This document shows, piece after piece, positions 51,990 to 60,144 of a stretch of 64,000 nucleotides of DNA. The notes below the pieces were generated by a model, which did no database searches, was not told the origin of the DNA, and saw only the letters and a list, made by a program, of their open reading frames with translations. Where the stretch lies: NCBI RefSeq assembly GCF_015207705.1, contig NZ_JADEWI010000008.1:1-64000 (forward strand), written 5' to 3'. The position numbers and the translations under genes are program-made. The DNA is from Nostoc sp. LEGE 06077. Lineage in GTDB: Bacteria; Cyanobacteriota; Cyanobacteriia; Cyanobacteriales; Nostocaceae. The first letter of the stretch is position 1. Each line of letters begins with the position of its first letter.

Positions 51990-53390
51990 TCATAATTTTA
52001 AAATTACCCGTGCCAAATTAAAATAAATTAAAACGCCTAACACATCGACGGCGGTAGTAATAAATGGTGCTGACATCAAAGCTGGGTCTAAACGCAACAG
52101 CCGAAATAAAAATGGCAAGGCTGAACCAGAGACGGAAGCTAAAATTGAAATCGCCACCAAACTAGTACCAACAGCGATCGCAACTTCAATGCTTCCTTGC
52201 AAAAAGTAAGCCCAGACGGTGGCGACTATCCCCAACATACCGCCTAATAATAAACCGGCGATCGCTTCTCTGCCAATTACTTGCAAGGGGCCAAGAGAAC
52301 GGATTTCGTCAGTATTCATCCCGCGAATCACAACTGTAGAAGATTGAGCGCCGACGTTACCACCAGTCCCGGTTAATAAAGGAATAAATGCTGTCAGTGT
52401 GACTACTTTGGTTAAAATATCTTCTTGCGATTTAATAATTGTGCCTGTAACAGTATTAGTTATTAATAAAACAAATAACCATAGCACTCGTTTGCGAGCT
52501 ACTTCCATTAAATTCATCTGGAAATAATTATCGCCACTCGATTGCACCCCACCACCTAAAGCGTAAATATCTTTGGTGGTTTCTTCTTCTAAGATATCAA
52601 TGATGTCATCAACCGTAACAATACCGACTAAAAGCTGTTGTTTATCTACTACAGGCACAGCCAAAAAGTCATATCTTTGAATTATCCTCGCTACTTCTTC
52701 TTGGTCTGTATCTGTGCGAACAAACACAACATCACGGGTCATAATTTCGCCAATAATTTGTTCCGGCTGAGATGTCACTAAATCTCGCAAAGAGACAATT
52801 CCCGTCAACCGTCTTTCAACGTCAGTAACGTAGAGATAGTAAATTATTTCACTGGCATTAGCCAAGCGGCGAATTCGTTCTAGAGCCTGAGAAACTGTAA
52901 TGTTTTCTTTCAGGGAAATAAACTCTAGTGTCATAATTCGCCCGGCCGTATTAGGTTCATAACCCAACAGCAAAGCTGTAGCTTGACGTTCTGTAGGACT
53001 TAATTGTTCTAGTAAACGGTTGACAACTTTTGCAGGTAATTCATCAAATAACCTAGCTCTGTCATCCGAAGACATTTGATCAACAATATCGCGGACTTCC
53101 TGACTTCTTAATTCCTCAATTAGTCGTTCTTGCACGCTATAGTCGAGATATTCATAAACTTCGATCGCCTCATCTTTAGAAAGCAACCGAAAAGCCAAAG
53201 CGTGCATCGCTTCGGGTAAACCTTCAATCGCTTCAGCAATGTCCGCAGGCTGTACAGGTACAAGAATTGCTTTTGCGGCTTGCAAATCTGCTGCTTCTAA
53301 CAGCATTTGCAGTTGAGTCCTCACTAAATCTCGCAATTCTCTCCGGGACACATCCTGAAAGGAAGAGTTCAAGTTGTTCGTCTCAGTCAA
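51990..53390 (-). CDS. mgtE: Magnesium transporter MgtE
   Basis: A 466-residue Mg2+ channel. The N-domain (about 30-130) has 'PADIAEAIEGLPEAMHALAFRLL' repeats, two CBS domains follow (about 145-260, 'GRIMTLEFISLKENITVSQALERIRR' and 'IMTRDVVFVRTDTDQEEVARIIQRYDFLAVPVVDKQQ'), and five membrane helices end the protein. The 'FIPLLTGTGGNVGAQSSTVVIRGM' and 'LIYFNLARVIL' segments are pore and last-helix motifs. CBS and N-domains sense cytosolic Mg2+ to close the pore. It is monocistronic. Confidence 0.95.
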   Translation of the reverse strand: MTETNNLNSSFQDVSRRELRDLVRTQLQMLLEAADLQAAKAILVPVQPADIAEAIEGLPEAMHALAFRLLSKDEAIEVYEYLDYSVQERLIEELRSQEVRDIVDQMSSDDRARLFDELPAKVVNRLLEQLSPTERQATALLLGYEPNTAGRIMTLEFISLKENITVSQALERIRRLANASEIIYYLYVTDVERRLTGIVSLRDLVTSQPEQIIGEIMTRDVVFVRTDTDQEEVARIIQRYDFLAVPVVDKQQLLVGIVTVDDIIDILEEETTKDIYALGGGVQSSGDNYFQMNLMEVARKRVLWLFVLLITNTVTGTIIKSQEDILTKVVTLTAFIPLLTGTGGNVGAQSSTVVIRGMNTDEIRSLGPLQVIGREAIAGLLLGGMLGIVATVWAYFLQGSIEVAIAVGTSLVAISILASVSGSALPFLFRLLRLDPALMSAPFITTAVDVLGVLIYFNLARVILKL

Positions 53391-53592
53391 TTTCCACTTT
53401 CCTCAGCCAGTTTTGAATAAGGTTGCTGCCCCTAGTCTATGAAACAATGTGGGAATATGAAACCTTAAATAGTGTATTTTTTTTTACTTTGAGGTTATTT
53501 TTATCTGATTTCACTCTATAAACACGGCAAATAGACGGATTTTCAAAATTCCTCTCCCTAGTTTGCTTCCCGCAGGCTACCTCTTCCCTGCA

Positions 53593-53810
53593 TACGGTGT
53601 ACACACAAGTGATCTGATCCCCCTAAATCCCTTTGTCAAGGCTACCGTATACACACAAGTCAAAAATTTTTATGTTCAACCACATCCCGCCTAGAACTAA
53701 AGTTCCTGGCTCATAGCCAAAGTCCACAAAGCGTGGACTGGAATGTATTTCTCGTTGAGTCATCTTGTTGAGATGACTTGAGCTATGAGCCTCGGAATGA
53801 ATTCCGAGGC
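53593..53810. repeat. Multi-hairpin repeat, copy B (rearranged order)
   Basis: Two direct TACCG/TACGG-type terminal sequences occur at 53593-53610 and 53643-53660. Then, on the plus strand, come GAACTAAAGTTC (53694-53705), GGCTCATAGCC (53708-53718), AGTCCAC-AAAGC-GTGGACT (53721-53739), AGTCATCT-TGTTG-AGATGACT (53758-53778) and CCTCGGAATGAATTCCGAGG (53790-53809). This is the same set as copy A (31537-31741) but in reverse order, with unchanged strand of each palindrome's asymmetric centre. No right-hand terminal repeat is seen. Confidence 0.85.
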
Positions 53811-53867
53811 AGGAGAAAATCCAACATCCTACAACACCCAACACAGAAAATTCATCGACACTTCCAC

Positions 53868-54140
53868 CTCAAAGGCTCAACTTTCACCCTCTGAACCTCA
53901 ACATTCAAGCAAAAAGGCTGAAACTTTATCCTCAAAGGCTCAACTTTTACCCTCTGAACCTCAACGTTCGAGCAAAAAGGCTGAAACTTTACCCTCAAAG
54001 GCTCAACTTTTACCCTCTGAACCTCAACGTTCGAGCAAAAAGGCTGAAACTTTACCCTCAAAGGCTCAACTTTCACCCTCTGAACCTCAACGTTCAAGCA
54101 AAAAGGCTGAAACTTTACCCTCAAAGGCTCAACTTTTACC
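53868..54140. repeat. Minisatellite: thirteen 21-bp units as 63-bp triplets
   Basis: Thirteen 21-bp units. Three variants alternate strictly (one with CTCAAAGGCTCAAC, one with CTCTGAACCTCAAC, one with CAAAAAGGCTGAAAC), so the higher-order period is 63 bp, repeated four times plus one unit. All variants match units in the array at 13673-13882, same strand. There are no spacers, so it is not a CRISPR array. Confidence 0.88.
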
Positions 54141-54189
54141 CTTTGAACAGCAAACTTGAGCTTCTGTACTCGAAAATTATCGAACTCTT

Positions 54190-55734
54190 TTATGAAAGCT
54201 TGGTCAAAAATCCGAGAAGGCGTTTGGTATTAGCAGTCAAGAGAGTGCGACGGTAAGCATCGGCGGCTTTTTTAATTGCTTCAGCTTGGGTGGGGTAAGG
54301 ATGAATCACACTGCTTAATTTACTCAAGCCTATTTTATTCACGATCGCAGTTGTAACTTCGGAAATCATCTCGCCTGCATGGCTGGCCACAATCGTAGCA
54401 CCGAGAATTTCATCAGAGCCTTTTTTGTGGAGGATTTTGAGAAATCCATCTTCTTCACCATCAGCGATCGCTCGGTCTACACTACTAAAAGGAATTTTGA
54501 TTGTCCCTATCTCCATGCCTTTTTTCTGCGCTTCATGTTCATACATTCCCACATGGGCAATTTCTGGGGATGTGTATGTCACCCACGGCATAATTAAACT
54601 GCTGAGTTTGGCACGTCCTAACCCAAAGGGAGAAAACAGCGTATTCTTAATCACAATCCGCGCTGCTGCATCAGCCGCATGGGTAAATTTCCAGTCCATA
54701 CAGATATCCCCAGCCGCATAAATCTTGGGATTTGTTGTTTGCAGATAATCATTTACCTGCACACCGCGCCGGGTATCATACTTTACCCCAACCCCTTCTA
54801 AATTCAAACCTTCGACATTCGGCGATCGTCCCGCACCTACTAAAATTTCATCCACTGTCACCGAATCTCTGTAACCGTTGGTAGAAAAGTAAAGTCTTTT
54901 GCCTTCGGTAACAGCAACTACTTCTTCCAATTGACAATTCAATACTACACGAATGCCTTCTTGAATTAAGACATTTTGGACAATTTCTGCCGCGTCAGCA
55001 TCTTCTTTATTTAATAGATGAGAACCGCGATGTAACAGCGTGACTTCACAACCCAAACGTTGAAATGTTTGCGCCAATTCACAACCAATTGGCCCCCCAC
55101 CAATCACCGCTAATTTATCTGGGCGCTGAGTCAGAGAAAAAACTGTTTCGTTAGTCAAATAACCGACATTTTCAATTCCCGGAATCGCGGGACGTACCGC
55201 CCTTGCACCTGTAGCGATGACTGCTTTTTTAAACCGGAGAGTTTTTCCGCCAACTTCTACAGTATTGTTGCTGGCAAACTTCCCATTATCTAAGAAAACA
55301 TCAACACCAATATTTTTAAAGCGTTCCGCCGAATCATGATGGCTAATCCCCGCCCTTACCCGCCGCATCCGCGCCATAACTGCGGGAAAATCAATTTCAA
55401 CTTGTTGTTTGGGAATATTAATCCCCAGATTTTTGGCGTTCCAAATTTCCCCAATTACCCGCGAAGAACGAATAATACATTTCGATGGTACACAACCCAC
55501 ATTCAAGCAATCTCCGCCCATGAGATGCTTTTCGATTAATGCAACTTTCAAACCCAAATCTAAACCAGCCGCCCCAGCCGCCACGACTAATCCCGCCGTT
55601 CCTGCACCAATAACTACTAAGTCGTAATAATCAGCAGGCTGGGGATTTACCCAATTAGCAGGATGTACATGAGACACTAATTTTTGGTTGTACTCATCTA
55701 CTGGGCGAACGATAACTCTTTCTAATTCAGACAT
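54190..55734 (-). CDS. Mercuric-reductase-like FAD/NAD(P)-disulfide oxidoreductase
   Basis: A 514-residue flavoprotein of the pyridine nucleotide-disulfide reductase family. FAD motif 'DLVVIGAGTAGLVVAAGAA', active-site disulfide 'GGDCLNVGCVPSK', NAD(P) motif 'VIGGGPIGCELAQTF' and the C-terminal interface 'HPYPTQAEAIKKAAD' are all present. It lacks an N-terminal HMA domain and the C-terminal Cys pair of true mercuric reductases, so Hg(II) reduction is not certain; a dihydrolipoamide-dehydrogenase-like or other electron-transfer role is also possible. The N-terminus has an extra 35 residues before the FAD domain. It is monocistronic. Confidence 0.9.
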   Translation of the reverse strand: MSELERVIVRPVDEYNQKLVSHVHPANWVNPQPADYYDLVVIGAGTAGLVVAAGAAGLDLGLKVALIEKHLMGGDCLNVGCVPSKCIIRSSRVIGEIWNAKNLGINIPKQQVEIDFPAVMARMRRVRAGISHHDSAERFKNIGVDVFLDNGKFASNNTVEVGGKTLRFKKAVIATGARAVRPAIPGIENVGYLTNETVFSLTQRPDKLAVIGGGPIGCELAQTFQRLGCEVTLLHRGSHLLNKEDADAAEIVQNVLIQEGIRVVLNCQLEEVVAVTEGKRLYFSTNGYRDSVTVDEILVGAGRSPNVEGLNLEGVGVKYDTRRGVQVNDYLQTTNPKIYAAGDICMDWKFTHAADAAARIVIKNTLFSPFGLGRAKLSSLIMPWVTYTSPEIAHVGMYEHEAQKKGMEIGTIKIPFSSVDRAIADGEEDGFLKILHKKGSDEILGATIVASHAGEMISEVTTAIVNKIGLSKLSSVIHPYPTQAEAIKKAADAYRRTLLTANTKRLLGFLTKLS

Positions 55735-55982
55735 AATTTAAAGTATGAAGTATTAATTATTGTAAGTATTCAGGAGTCAGAAGGTTGAAAGAATCAGGAG
55801 AAAGATTTGATGAATTAATTTGCTAATCATATAGATACTTCTAAATTCTGACTCCTGGGTGCTGAATTCTTAACAACACAACTCAGTACACCTCTATTAC
55901 TTCTTTCCCTGTTCCCTACTTATCGCGCTTCGCGCAGCGCACAAGTAATTTTAATAATCAAGTCATATTCCTATATATAAAG

Positions 55983-56018
55983 AAAGAGTAAAAAGTCAGA
56001 TGTAACTTTTTACTCTTT
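55983..56018 (-). terminator. Intrinsic terminator of the Rieske gene
   Basis: A 14-bp perfect stem, AAAGAGTAAAAAGT (55983-55996) and ACTTTTTACTCTTT (56005-56018), with an 8-nt loop, starting 8 bp after the Rieske gene stop on the minus strand. T-rich sequence follows on that strand. Confidence 0.8.
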
Positions 56019-56026
56019 AGTGCCGT

Positions 56027-57121
56027 TTAATCATTAACTAAATCATCACGCCATTTCTTGGGGCTTTCTTTAGGTTCAACTTCGCGCGATCGCACTAACT
56101 GCCAAGTTCCCCATGTCAGTGGTTTTTGTTTTTCAACATGGTTGATTAGTTGCATAATAGACTGATCCGCTTTAATCGGAGTTTTGAAATTAAACCGCAT
56201 TGTCTTAAAAATTTTGTTGTCACCCTTAACAAAATTTTGCCCAAAAAGCTTGAGTATCCACAGCACAAATTGATTAAATAACTTCCCTAAAAATTTTTTA
56301 CGTTTTTTCATCATTAAAATAGTTCGCCCTTCCGTTTTACCACCTTCTATAAGACGCAGGGCAAACATAATATGGAAACTAAAAAAATCAAACCCCAGTG
56401 TCACGATAGATGTACTACCATACCAATAACAAATATTGTAAGTAATCGACCTTTTGGATATCGTCCGAATCAGTTTTTTAAAGCTATAATCTCCCCGAAC
56501 ATCTGTGGTGTTACGGAAAATAATTGCATTTGGACTGTATTCCTCTTTATCAAAAATAATTTCAAATGGTAATTTGTGAATTGTATTAAAATGTTGAGCA
56601 TCAATTGCATTGATCATCACTATATTAGGATGACAGTTTTTGAAAAAGTGAAAACCAAAGGTAACATCAAACTCATCTTGGTCTAAATCTAGAATAAATG
56701 GTAGTGGTTGTTGTGTCGTTTCCCCTGTCCAAATCCAGATCATGCCGTACTTTTCTTCTGTCGGCCAAGTCTTTAATTTAAGAGGTAATGGCTCATATAA
56801 ACAAGGAATTTCTACACATATTCCTTGACTATCAAATTTCCAATTATGAAAAAAGCAGCGTAATTCGTTACCTTCTACTTTGCCTTCAGCAAGGTGAGCG
56901 CCCATGTGGGGACAGTAAGCATCACAAATAACTACCCGTTTATCTTGACCACGATAAACTACTAAGTTTCTCCCTAAAATAGTAACAGCTTTTACCTCAC
57001 CTATTCGCAGATTTTGAGATGGGATTACCCAATACCAGCCCTCAATAAAATGCTCTGGGTTATTAAAAGTTTTAGGTTTACGCATCGAAATAAAATTCTG
57101 CGAGTTAACATTCATATTCAA
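56027..57121 (-). CDS. Rieske [2Fe-2S] aromatic-ring-hydroxylating-type oxygenase
   Basis: A 364-residue Rieske oxygenase. The cluster is bound by 'CDAYCPHMGAH' (Cys70, His72) and 'CFFHNWKF' (Cys89, His92). The mononuclear iron site follows with 'NAIDAQHFNTIHKL' (Asp174, His177, His182). It is related to the chlorophyll/pigment-type Rieske oxygenases and to those acting on small hydrophobic molecules; the substrate is unknown. The C-terminal half is weakly conserved. ATG 57085 is an alternative start. No ferredoxin or reductase is adjacent, so electrons come from a shared ferredoxin. Confidence 0.87.
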   Translation of the reverse strand: MNMNVNSQNFISMRKPKTFNNPEHFIEGWYWVIPSQNLRIGEVKAVTILGRNLVVYRGQDKRVVICDAYCPHMGAHLAEGKVEGNELRCFFHNWKFDSQGICVEIPCLYEPLPLKLKTWPTEEKYGMIWIWTGETTQQPLPFILDLDQDEFDVTFGFHFFKNCHPNIVMINAIDAQHFNTIHKLPFEIIFDKEEYSPNAIIFRNTTDVRGDYSFKKLIRTISKRSITYNICYWYGSTSIVTLGFDFFSFHIMFALRLIEGGKTEGRTILMMKKRKKFLGKLFNQFVLWILKLFGQNFVKGDNKIFKTMRFNFKTPIKADQSIMQLINHVEKQKPLTWGTWQLVRSREVEPKESPKKWRDDLVND

Positions 57122-57475
57122 GGTTCACTAGAAGTGAAGCGGTTCCTTTAGGAATATCATGCTAATCCCACAAAAACGGTTATTTTTAGTACTGGCAAAG
57201 ACAGTTACGCAATTAATTAAGGAATATTTTTTATATACAGATAAATAAGCTGTTAATTTTTTTGCTGACTAATATAAGCTTGTGTTAGATGAAATCTAAT
57301 TATTATCAGCAGTTGCAAAAGGGAGACAACGGAAAATACTCATCTATTTTCAGATACTTTGATTTAATAACTAATAGGGAAAGTTAGCATTTCATAAACA
57401 TAAGGGCTAAAGGAAATTCATCCTTTAACCCTTACTCTAAATTCTCAAATAAGTCTATTAGTTTCTGATTAAGAA
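57122..57475. other. 354-bp spacer between CopZ-like and Rieske genes
   Basis: No gene is visible. It contains the hairpin at 57402-57433, which is the likely terminator of the copper-chaperone gene, and an AT-rich upstream region of the Rieske gene. Confidence 0.6.
57402..57433 (-). terminator. Hairpin behind the copper-chaperone gene
   Basis: AAGGGCTAAAGGA (57402-57414) with TCCTTTAACCCTT (57421-57433), 6-nt loop. The single mismatch becomes a G-U pair in minus-strand RNA, so the fold favours the minus-strand transcript. Only a weak T-rich tail follows. Confidence 0.55.
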
Positions 57476-57670
57476 TTAGGCCGCGGGATAGCCAGCTTCA
57501 GCTAAAGCATCCTTAATTTTTTGCTCAGAAGCTTGAGTTTCCACACTAACAAGTTTAGTTTTAGGATCTGCTTGAACGATCGCACTATCATCAACTGTTT
57601 TCACTGCATTGGTAATATTGTTTGCACAAGCAGAACAAGCCATGTTGGGAACTGTGAGTGTAAGTGTCAT
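57476..57670 (-). CDS. HMA-domain copper chaperone (Atx1/CopZ-like)
   Basis: A 64-residue heavy-metal-associated domain protein with the metal-binding motif 'MACSAC' (M-x-C-x-x-C) at positions 10-15. Size and fold are those of Atx1/CopZ, which carries Cu(I) to P-type ATPases. It ends 'ALAEAGYPAA', the typical C-terminal helix. It lies 24 bp downstream of a DUF305 gene in the same direction and probably shares its transcript. Confidence 0.93.
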   Translation of the reverse strand: MTLTLTVPNMACSACANNITNAVKTVDDSAIVQADPKTKLVSVETQASEQKIKDALAEAGYPAA

Positions 57671-57694
57671 AGGTTTAGAATTTGAATGATAAAA

Positions 57695-58354
57695 CTATTT
57701 AGACCAAGCTTGATACCATTGCTGCATCTGTTGAATTTCCGCAGTTTGGGATTTAATGATAGCTTCAGCTAAGTTGCGAATTTCAGGATGGGTGGCATTA
57801 TTCGCTACCATCTTGGCCATCATTACTGCTGATTCGTGGTGCGGAATCATCTGGCGGATAAATTCCTTGTCAAAGTCAGAGGCATTTTTTAATGGCTCTA
57901 AATTCATCTCCATACTCATCATTCCTGAGTGCATGGACATTCCCGGCATATTTTGGCTTCTATCATGATGCATTGCCATAGCATTTTTTGAAGTTGCCGG
58001 AACTTCAGCGCCGTACCATTGTTTGTACCAAGCTTTCATTTGGTCAATTTCTTTTGTCTGGTCGGCTTTAATCGCAGTCGCCAGCTTTTTAAGTTCAGGA
58101 TGTTGCGCCTTTTGCAAAGCTAGATCTGCCATCTCTACTGCTCCCTGATGGTGGGGAATCATCATTTCAATGAAATGCTGATCTACTTGGTGTGTCGCAG
58201 CCATCTTGTGTGTTACAGTGCTGGTTGTACTGCAAGGTGGAGATTGTAACGGACGCTGTTGTGCGGCTCTGCTAGTGTAGTTGATGGATAAAGCTGTAAT
58301 GGCACTACCTGCGAGTATACCTACCAGTCCATAAATTGTTGATTTGCTTAACAT
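57695..58354 (-). CDS. DUF305 protein, probably periplasmic metal-binding
   Basis: A 219-residue protein with an N-terminal membrane anchor or signal ('STIYGLVGILAGSAITALSINYTS') and two DUF305 repeats. Each repeat has 'FIEMMIPHHQGAVEMADLAL' or 'FIRQMIPHHESAVMMAKMV', with the paired His, plus Met/His-rich linkers ('SMHSGMMSMEMN'). DUF305 is ferritin-like and often encoded with copper-handling genes. Together with the HMA chaperone it suggests a copper-tolerance operon. Metal binding is inferred from His/Met content. Confidence 0.85.
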   Translation of the reverse strand: MLSKSTIYGLVGILAGSAITALSINYTSRAAQQRPLQSPPCSTTSTVTHKMAATHQVDQHFIEMMIPHHQGAVEMADLALQKAQHPELKKLATAIKADQTKEIDQMKAWYKQWYGAEVPATSKNAMAMHHDRSQNMPGMSMHSGMMSMEMNLEPLKNASDFDKEFIRQMIPHHESAVMMAKMVANNATHPEIRNLAEAIIKSQTAEIQQMQQWYQAWSK

Positions 58355-58730
58355 ATTGTTCCTCCTTTTTTGATCTAAAGGAACTACTTTTGTTCTACTT
58401 GATACATCCCGTTAATAGTCAATAACTGGAATAACAATTATGATCGTAAACTCTCCAGTCAAATGGAGAATCTATCCGCGTTTACAAGTCGTTACATTTA
58501 TCAAGTTGTCAAAGGCTGGGTTCGGTGGAAGCGATCGCTAGTTTACATATCTTTATATTACAATTATTTTATTTTTTTCTAAAAATAGGGATTTTGTGTA
58601 ATGATGAGGTGTGAGAGTTAATTCGGCGATAGCGTTTGTTTTTAGTATTGATAGGCTTTTTCCTTTTGGTATTTACAGACTTCTCCCCGAAATCTAAATC
58701 TCTGCAAACTTGTGATTTCGGATTAAATTT
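58355..58730. other. Divergent region between DUF305 and rbp genes
   Basis: No gene is visible. It carries the promoters for the copper pair (minus) and the RNA-binding protein (plus); the segment just before the rbp ATG is an AT-rich leader typical of cold-induced rbp genes. Confidence 0.5.
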
Positions 58731-59060
58731 ATGTCAATTTACGTAGGTAACCTCTCTTATGAAGTTACACAAGATGCTCTGAACAATGTTTTTGCAGAAT
58801 ATGGTTCTGTAAAGCGCATTCAGATCCCTACCGACCGTGAAACAGGTCGTCTACGTGGCTTTGCCTTTGTAGAGATGAGTAGCGATGCGGAAGAGACCGC
58901 AGCTATTGATGCACTTGATGGTGCTGAATGGATGGGACGTGACCTCAAAGTTAACAAAGCCAAGCCTAGAGAAGATCGTGGCTCCTTTGGTGGTGGCGGT
59001 GGTAACAGAGGAAACGGTGGTGGCGGTGGCTATGGTGGCGGCGGCCGTAACCGTTACTAA
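58731..59060 (+). CDS. rbp: Glycine-rich RRM RNA-binding protein (Rbp)
   Basis: A 109-residue protein with one RRM domain: RNP2 'IYVGNL' at 3-8 and RNP1 'RGFAFVEM' at about 42-49. The C-terminal 30 residues are Gly/Arg/Asn-rich ('GGGGGNRGNGGGGGYGGGGRNRY'-like), as in cyanobacterial cold-induced Rbp proteins. It binds mRNA, mainly at low temperature. The rpsU gene that often follows rbp in Anabaena is absent here; a strong terminator (59122-59158) follows. Confidence 0.95.
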   Translation: MSIYVGNLSYEVTQDALNNVFAEYGSVKRIQIPTDRETGRLRGFAFVEMSSDAEETAAIDALDGAEWMGRDLKVNKAKPREDRGSFGGGGGNRGNGGGGGYGGGGRNRY

Positions 59061-59121
59061 GTTAAACAAACAAAAAGCATAGTTTTGGGGTTGTTGATTC
59101 ATCTCAGTTAACTAATGTAGT

Positions 59122-59158
59122 AAAGGCTCAAGTGTTAGCGCTTGAGCCTTTTGATTTT
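59122..59158 (+). terminator. Intrinsic terminator of rbp
   Basis: An 11-bp perfect stem, AAAGGCTCAAG (59122-59132) with CTTGAGCCTTT (59141-59151), 8-nt loop, followed by TGATTTTG on the plus strand. Confidence 0.88.
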
Positions 59159-59184
59159 GGCAATTTTATCGCAGGGGACAGGTC

Positions 59185-59472
59185 AAATCTAACCAGATTC
59201 CGATCCGCGCCTCCATGATTGATTCTGACTGGGTGCAAATTGCGATCGCCGATAACGGAGTTGGTATTGCAGAATGTATTCGCTCTAAACTCTTCGATCC
59301 TTTTTTCACCACCAAATCTGTTGGTAAAGGTACTGGATTAGGTTTGTCGATTAGCTATCAGATTGTCACCGAAAAACTTGGTGGTAAGATTGAATTTCAT
59401 TCCACTGTAGGACAGGGAACTAAGTTTATCATCCAAATTCCCGTGCGGCAACTTAACGGAGTCTCAACCTGA
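59185..59472 (+). pseudogene. C-terminal remnant of a histidine kinase
   Basis: Only the last part of a histidine-kinase ATPase domain is present: G1 'IADNGVGI', F-box '[16 protein letters not shown]', G2 '[13 protein letters not shown]' and the end 'GQGTKFIIQIPV'. The H-box, the dimerisation helices, the N-box and any sensor are missing. The frame can be read upstream of ATG 59215 to about 59185 ('[16 protein letters not shown]', kinase-like), where it meets a dispersed repeat ('gcaggggacaggt'). It looks like a 5'-truncated gene stranded behind the rbp terminator. Confidence 0.8.
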
Positions 59473-59606
59473 CACAGCATTTTTTGGTTGAGTCAACTAC
59501 ATATTGATAGAGGAGAGGGAAAGAGGCTAGAGACTTGCCTTTTGCCTCCTTGCCTGATCCCAACTACAAATATTTAAAATATTTACGCCATTCTACTTAA
59601 TTGTTC

Positions 59607-60044
59607 TTATTCTTTAGCAATCACAATATCGTTAGATTTAATTACAGCATAGGCTTCTTCTCCCTCCACTAGCCCCAAATCTTCTACAGATGTTCTAGTA
59701 ATCATTGAGGTTAACTCAACTTTGTGAACAATTTCGAGTGTTACCTCACAATTAACGGCTCCAGTCACAACTTTTTTAACCACACCCTTGAGAATATTCC
59801 GGGAACTAACTTTTAAAGCCTTCCTTGGAATACTAATTTCCTGCACAGGTGTTTCATAATTTTCTGAATGTGGCTGTTTGGTTGGTATAGAGGCTTGTAA
59901 TACTTGGGGCTTATTCAGACCACGCACTAGTTCCCTCAGAATCTCGGTTTTGGTGCGTTGGGAGTCCTGGCAAAACTCTTCGAGAATTTTCCGCTCCTCT
60001 TCCGATGTTTGAAATGTGATCCATCCTTGTTCTTTTCTTGGCAT
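59607..60044 (-). CDS. RHH-TOBE protein, putative molybdate-responsive regulator
   Basis: A 145-residue fusion. Residues 1-45 form a ribbon-helix-helix-type DNA-binding domain ('GWITFQTSEEERKILEEFCQDSQRTKTEILRELVRGL'). Residues about 77-145 form a TOBE/Mop molybdate-binding domain ('LKVSSRNILKGVVKKVVTGAVNCEVTLEIVHKVELTSMITRTSVEDLGLVEGEEAYAVIKSNDIVI'). It combines a DNA-binding unit other than the winged helix of ModE with the same effector domain. It is divergent from modA, and an inverted TACCAA pair lies 5 bp upstream of its ATG, consistent with autoregulation and molybdate control. Confidence 0.85.
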   Translation of the reverse strand: MPRKEQGWITFQTSEEERKILEEFCQDSQRTKTEILRELVRGLNKPQVLQASIPTKQPHSENYETPVQEISIPRKALKVSSRNILKGVVKKVVTGAVNCEVTLEIVHKVELTSMITRTSVEDLGLVEGEEAYAVIKSNDIVIAKE

Positions 60045-60048
60045 AATG

Positions 60049-60101
60049 TTACCAATTCAGTTGGTAAAGACTGGAATGACGCTCGGTATGATCCTACCAA
60101 G
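60049..60101. promoter_or_regulatory. Candidate operators of the RHH-TOBE/modA divergon
   Basis: Four half-sites are seen: TACCAA (60050-60055), TTGGTA (60061-60066), TCGGTA (60083-60088) and TACCAA (60095-60100). The first pair makes the perfect dyad TTACCAA-N5-TTGGTAA (60049-60067), the second a reversed, one-mismatch dyad (60082-60101). The first lies 5 bp before the regulator's ATG and the second 44 bp before the modA ATG. Confidence 0.65.
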
Positions 60102-60144
60102 CGCCATCAAATTGCAGAAGAATCTATTGCTACACCATTTTTCT

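Larger units (their letters stand above)
53391..54189. other. 799-bp repeat-filled spacer
   Basis: No protein gene is visible. It contains TACGGTGTACACACAAGT (53593-53610), the multi-hairpin repeat copy B (53643-53810) and the 63-bp minisatellite (53868-54140). Frames on both strands are open across the minisatellite only because its period is a multiple of three. Confidence 0.75.

Noticed and set aside
53785-54159. Open frame of 124 codons on plus strand, and 90 codons on minus strand, over the minisatellite
   Set aside because: Both frames are open only because the 21-bp period is a multiple of three. Peptides are pure repeat.
54190-55734. True mercuric reductase (merA) call
   Set aside because: No HMA domain and no C-terminal Cys pair, and no mer genes beside it. 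Kept as mercuric-reductase-like only.
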